Of a stretch of 8,548 nucleotides of DNA, positions 5,691-8,548 are shown in pieces. A program made the position numbers and the translations under genes. Position 1 is the first letter of the stretch; each line of letters opens with the position of its first letter. A model generated the notes under the pieces. That model did not search any database, had not been told where the DNA came from, and saw nothing but the letters and a program-made list of their open reading frames with translations. Origin of the DNA: Candidatus Hydrogenedentota bacterium (GTDB taxonomy: Bacteria; Hydrogenedentota; Hydrogenedentia; Hydrogenedentales; SLHB01); the NCBI GenBank assembly GCA_007136375.1, contig SLHB01000132.1, positions 1-8,548 of the forward strand, read 5' to 3'.

Positions 5691-6635
5691 TCACGGGCTC
5701 CCGATGGCTTCGAGGAAGGCCTCGGCCAAGCTGTTCCGCGCCGGGGCGAAGTGGCGGATCTGCGCGCCCAGACGGCGCGCCGCGCCGAACAGGGCGGATG
5801 CGTCCATCTCCGCCGGCGCCGTGACGTGAAGGAGCCCGTCCCGCTGCGGAATACAGCGGCAGCCCGCGGCCTCCAAGCCCAAGCGGAAGGCCTCGCTGTT
5901 GTCGCGAACGCGAATCTCGTACTCGCCCGGCCGCGGCGCGGTCAATGCCTCCACCGAGCCGTCCTGGACGATGCGTCCTTGTTTCAGCATGACGATACGA
6001 TCACAGACGTGCTGCACGTCTGGCAAGAGGTGAGAGCACAGCACCACGGTCACGTTGCGGCGGCGGGAAATGTCGCGGACCAACTCCAGCATCTCCACGC
6101 GCCCGTCCGGATCCAGACCGTTGGTCGGCTCGTCGAGCAAGAGGAGCCGCGGATCATGAATGAGCGCCTGCGCCAGCTTAACCCGCTGGAGCATGCCCGT
6201 GGAGTACGTCTCCATGGGCCGGTAGCGCGCGTCGTCCAAGCCCACGTAGTTCAACGCCTCGTGGCAGCGCTCCATGGCGCCGCTCCGATCCATGCCCGCC
6301 ACCTCGCCGAGAAAGGTGACAAAGTTCACCGCGCTGATCGACGGGCTCACGGCTTCCCGCTCGGGCATGTATCCCAGTTGGAGCCGCGCCTCCAGCACCC
6401 GCTGGGGCATGGGCATGCCAAAGAGCCGCACCCGTCCGCTGGCGGCCCGGTTGAAACCGAGCAAGGTCCGGATGAGCGTGCTCTTGCCCGCGCCGTTGGG
6501 CCCCAACAGGCCCACCGCCCCGCCCGTGACCGTCAACGACACGCCCGCCAGCGCCTCGAAGGCGCCATAACGCACATGCACGTCTTCGAGCTCGATGACT
6601 GGCGCCGTCTCCGTTCCAGCATCCGCGCCGTTCAC
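5691..6635 (-). CDS. ABC-2 type transporter ATP-binding protein (ATPase A), GTG start
   Basis: First gene of the transporter operon, 314 residues, cytoplasmic ATPase. Numbered from the GTG: Walker A GPNGAGKST (45-53); YMPERE (89-94) at the Q-loop, again Glu rather than Gln; signature YSTGMLQR (144-151); Walker B LLLLDEP (164-170) with E169; D-loop NGLD (172-175); H-loop SH (201-202). A C-terminal accessory domain of about 90 residues ends in RNSLAEAFLEAIG, the usual ABC-2 ATPase ending. I chose the GTG at 6635 because GGAGG (6645-6649) sits nine bases upstream and homology begins soon after (IELEDVHVRYG). In-frame starts at 6659 (ATG) and 6701 (GTG) would add Arg-rich residues without a good ribosome site. 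The sequence is clearly different from ATPase B beyond the shared motifs, so they are not a recent duplication and may act as a heterodimer. Confidence 0.92.
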   Translation of the reverse strand: MNGADAGTETAPVIELEDVHVRYGAFEALAGVSLTVTGGAVGLLGPNGAGKSTLIRTLLGFNRAASGRVRLFGMPMPQRVLEARLQLGYMPEREAVSPSISAVNFVTFLGEVAGMDRSGAMERCHEALNYVGLDDARYRPMETYSTGMLQRVKLAQALIHDPRLLLLDEPTNGLDPDGRVEMLELVRDISRRRNVTVVLCSHLLPDVQHVCDRIVMLKQGRIVQDGSVEALTAPRPGEYEIRVRDNSEAFRLGLEAAGCRCIPQRDGLLHVTAPAEMDASALFGAARRLGAQIRHFAPARNSLAEAFLEAIGSP

Positions 6636-6644
6636 AGTTGATTT

Positions 6645-6649
6645 CCTCC
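6645..6649 (-). promoter_or_regulatory. Ribosome binding site that decides the ATPase A start
   Basis: GGAGG followed by AAATCAACT and GTG (6635-6633). This is the only strong Shine-Dalgarno match in front of the gene. It lies inside the longer open frame, so it argues for the GTG over the upstream ATG at 6659. Confidence 0.7.
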
Positions 6650-6733
6650 AGATACGCATGCCCCGGCCCCGCGCGCCAGGGCTTTTCCGCCAGCGCGCCA
6701 CGGGGGTTAGACCGGCGTCCGTCCCCGGGGGTT

Positions 6734-6749
6734 GCGCGGTTTGCCGCGC
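6734..6749. terminator. Small GC hairpin after the PF09818 ATPase gene
   Basis: GCGCGG (6734-6739) and CCGCGC (6744-6749) form a perfect 6-bp stem with a 4-nt loop, starting 7 bp after the stop of the 588-residue ATPase. No U-run follows on the minus strand (it continues AACCCCCGG), so it may be an attenuating or processing hairpin rather than a true terminator. The rest of the 121-bp gap (6636-6756) shows no convincing promoter, so read-through into the transporter operon is possible. Confidence 0.35.
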
Positions 6750-6756
6750 GAGCGCC

Positions 6757-8523
6757 CTAATCCCGCCGTTGCTTCATGCGGCACGAGCGGAGCCGGTTGA
6801 CTGCCGCCGCGATTTCGGCGCGGCGCGGCAGCGCGAAATTGCCGGGATGGCCGCTGCCCCGGTTGGCGGGCGCGAGGGCGTCCAGGCCGTCGTCGCCGAG
6901 GCGGGCTTCGACCCGGTCCAAGACGCGGGCGAGGCTTGTCTTTCCATCCATGTAGGCCGTGGCCAGGTGCAGCGCGTAGCCGATTGCGCGGGTTTGCGAG
7001 GGGTCCACGAGTTGCTCCACGGCGCGCAGGTCGATGGCCTCCTCGCCAAACACCACCTCTTCGGTGCCCCGCGCCTTGACTTGAACGGCCTTTCTCCCCT
7101 TCGCCGCCGATACCGACCCGGGGAGGGGCGCCCGGGGAATGGGCCGCTCCATGGGCGCGGGCGCTTCCTTGGCCCGGCTGGACGGCATCTCCCGGGCGAT
7201 GCGCTGGGCTTCCGCCGTCGCGCAATGGGGTTGATAGTCCCGCATGAGGATTACCGTGTCCGCCGCGTCAAAATAGTCGCCCGACCCGCCCATGACCAAC
7301 ACCGTTGACACGCCCAGCCGTTCGTGAAATTCGTGAACCCGGTCAAGAAACGGGGTGATCGGTTCGAAGTTCTTGTGCACAAGGGCCTGCATGCGGGCGT
7401 CGCGGATCATGAAATTGGTGGCCGAGGTGTCCTCGTCGAGGAGCAAGACGTTGGCGCTGGCTTCCAGAGCCTCGGCGATGTTGGCCGCCTGAGAGGTCGA
7501 GCCCGAGGCGTCGTCCGAGCAGAAAGCGTTCGTGGCGCGGCCGCCCGGCAGATCGTTGATGAAGGCCGAGATGTCCACCTGCTCCGCCCGCCGTCCGTCT
7601 TCGGCGCGGATTTTGACGGCGTTGCCCCGGGTCACGGCGTACTCCCGTCCGTCGCCGGGGATGTGGAGGTACACGCAGCGCTCCAAGGCCTTCAGGAGCG
7701 TGGATTTGCCGTGATACCCGCCCCCCGCGATGAGCGTTACGCCCTCGGGAATCCCCATCCCCCTGAGTTGACGGACGCGGCGGCCATCGGGAAGGCGCGC
7801 TTCATTCGGAACGTCGATGGTGTGCGCGAGCGCTTCGGGGGCCTCGAAGAACACGGCGTCCCCCGGCTTCAGCGGCCTGTCCGACGCGCCCGACTCTCTG
7901 GGCAGGAGGGAGCCGTCCGCGACGAAGGCCACGAGCCCTAGGTCAGCCAGGGCGGCGCGGATGGCCTCTTGGTTCTCGGCGCATTCCACGAAAGCGCGCG
8001 CCTCGTCTTGCGCTACGCTGTTCCAGCACAAGCTCTCGAAGGCCACCCTCGGCAAGTCTTCGCAGAGCAAATCCGCCGCTTCCCGGCCGAGAATTCTCCG
8101 TCCCGCGGCGGGCAAGCCCGCCTCCAGCCTGGCTTCGGCGTAGTCCGGCGTCAGTACGATGGCGGTTCGCGGCAGGATCTCCTGCTGGCCCGCGTCGATT
8201 GTTAACAAGCCGCTCTTGCCAGACCCGTGCCGTGCTCCGGTCCGGTTGCGTATGGCGCGCCGCGTTTGCCGCGCGAGGAAATCGGCCAGGGCCAGCCGCC
8301 GGATGGCCGCGCCGGAGAACTCCCGCGGGAGTTGGGTGGTCTCTTGGGCCACGCGGGCGCGGATCCGGGAGGGCGGCGCAAAGGGATCGCCCTGAACGTA
8401 GTCCACGAACACGTGCAATCCATCGCCAAAGTCGTACCCGCCCGCGATGTCCTGATACGCCTTGTACCCCTTGCCATCGATGCGCTGAAGCGTTCTCTGC
8501 AAATCGTTAAGGGTCGCCGCCAT
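6757..8523 (-). CDS. Non-classical 'ABC class' ATPase, PF09818/COG3044 family
   Basis: A complete 588-residue soluble ATPase of the family annotated as 'predicted ATPase of the ABC class'. Its bacterial role is not established; a trypanosome mitochondrial relative, MRB1590, binds RNA in the editing machinery. Visible features: N-terminal region with a GSGKSG loop (100-105) and GLPAAGRRILGR (136-147); LVAFVADGSLLPRESG (197-212); Walker A-type GGGYHGKST (267-275); HIPGDGREY (287-295); VDISAFINDLPGG (316-328); signature-like SDDASGSTSQAANI (336-349); Walker B LLLDEDTSATNFMIRD (360-375) with the D-E-D cluster; ITPFLDRV (389-396); VMGGSGDYFD (410-419). A Pro/Ala-rich linker (about 446-475) leads to a C-terminal domain ending RRAEIAAAVNRLR (567-579). 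There is no signal peptide or membrane segment. The ATG at 8523 follows AAGGAG (8529-8534) by five bases. It is upstream of, and co-directional with, the ABC-2 operon, but 121 bp away and not shown to be co-transcribed. Confidence 0.95.
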   Translation of the reverse strand: MAATLNDLQRTLQRIDGKGYKAYQDIAGGYDFGDGLHVFVDYVQGDPFAPPSRIRARVAQETTQLPREFSGAAIRRLALADFLARQTRRAIRNRTGARHGSGKSGLLTIDAGQQEILPRTAIVLTPDYAEARLEAGLPAAGRRILGREAADLLCEDLPRVAFESLCWNSVAQDEARAFVECAENQEAIRAALADLGLVAFVADGSLLPRESGASDRPLKPGDAVFFEAPEALAHTIDVPNEARLPDGRRVRQLRGMGIPEGVTLIAGGGYHGKSTLLKALERCVYLHIPGDGREYAVTRGNAVKIRAEDGRRAEQVDISAFINDLPGGRATNAFCSDDASGSTSQAANIAEALEASANVLLLDEDTSATNFMIRDARMQALVHKNFEPITPFLDRVHEFHERLGVSTVLVMGGSGDYFDAADTVILMRDYQPHCATAEAQRIAREMPSSRAKEAPAPMERPIPRAPLPGSVSAAKGRKAVQVKARGTEEVVFGEEAIDLRAVEQLVDPSQTRAIGYALHLATAYMDGKTSLARVLDRVEARLGDDGLDALAPANRGSGHPGNFALPRRAEIAAAVNRLRSCRMKQRRD

Positions 8524-8528
8524 TCCCG

Positions 8529-8534
8529 CTCCTT
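8529..8534 (-). promoter_or_regulatory. Ribosome binding site of the PF09818 ATPase
   Basis: AAGGAG on the minus strand, five bases before the ATG at 8523-8521. Another ATG just upstream (8542-8540) is out of frame with the gene, so this site supports the start at 8523. The window ends 14 bp further on, so no promoter can be judged. Confidence 0.75.
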
Positions 8535-8548
8535 GCCTTCATATCGCG

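Overview
The window is GC-rich bacterial chromosome, densely coded, with short intergenic gaps, purine-rich ribosome binding sites and TGA/ATG overlaps. The gene content does not fix the phylum. A Tat-exported aldo/keto reductase, an ABC-2 permease starting MPVYERTYR and a PF09818-type ATPase together suggest an environmental bacterium of the planctomycete / Hydrogenedentes / acidobacterial kind. That is an impression from recalled families, not a proof. No phage, plasmid, transposase, CRISPR array, tRNA or rRNA is visible.

Layout, left to right. (1) The C-terminal part of dihydrolipoyl dehydrogenase (plus strand) ends at 551. (2) A 96-bp convergent gap holds a hairpin with perfect 11-bp arms. 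(3) All remaining genes are on the minus strand. The leftmost is a Tat-signal aldo/keto reductase (648-1601). Its leader contains three perfect tandem copies of a 25-bp unit, each with a 7-bp palindromic stem (1636-1710). (4) A two-gene operon, gmd then rmd (3772 to 1842, overlapping by ATGA), makes GDP-D-rhamnose. It has its own consensus-like promoter (TTGTGT-17-TATAAT) and a likely intrinsic terminator at 1760-1800. (5) A three-gene ABC-2 export operon follows: ATPase A, permease, ATPase B (6635 to 3876). It is tightly coupled and ends in a terminator whose U-run lies inside the gmd promoter. (6) At the right edge is a complete 588-residue ATPase of the non-classical 'ABC class' family (PF09818/COG3044).

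How the genes relate. Gmd converts GDP-mannose to the 4-keto-6-deoxy intermediate and Rmd reduces it, so these two form one pathway. The two ATPases and the permease probably form one transporter of unknown substrate. Nothing ties the transporter to the sugar genes: a terminator and a promoter separate them, and the permease does not look like a polysaccharide exporter. The most unusual sequence feature is the hairpin-forming tandem repeat in front of the aldo/keto reductase. The least understood gene is the PF09818 ATPase. I found no convincing new multi-gene system.
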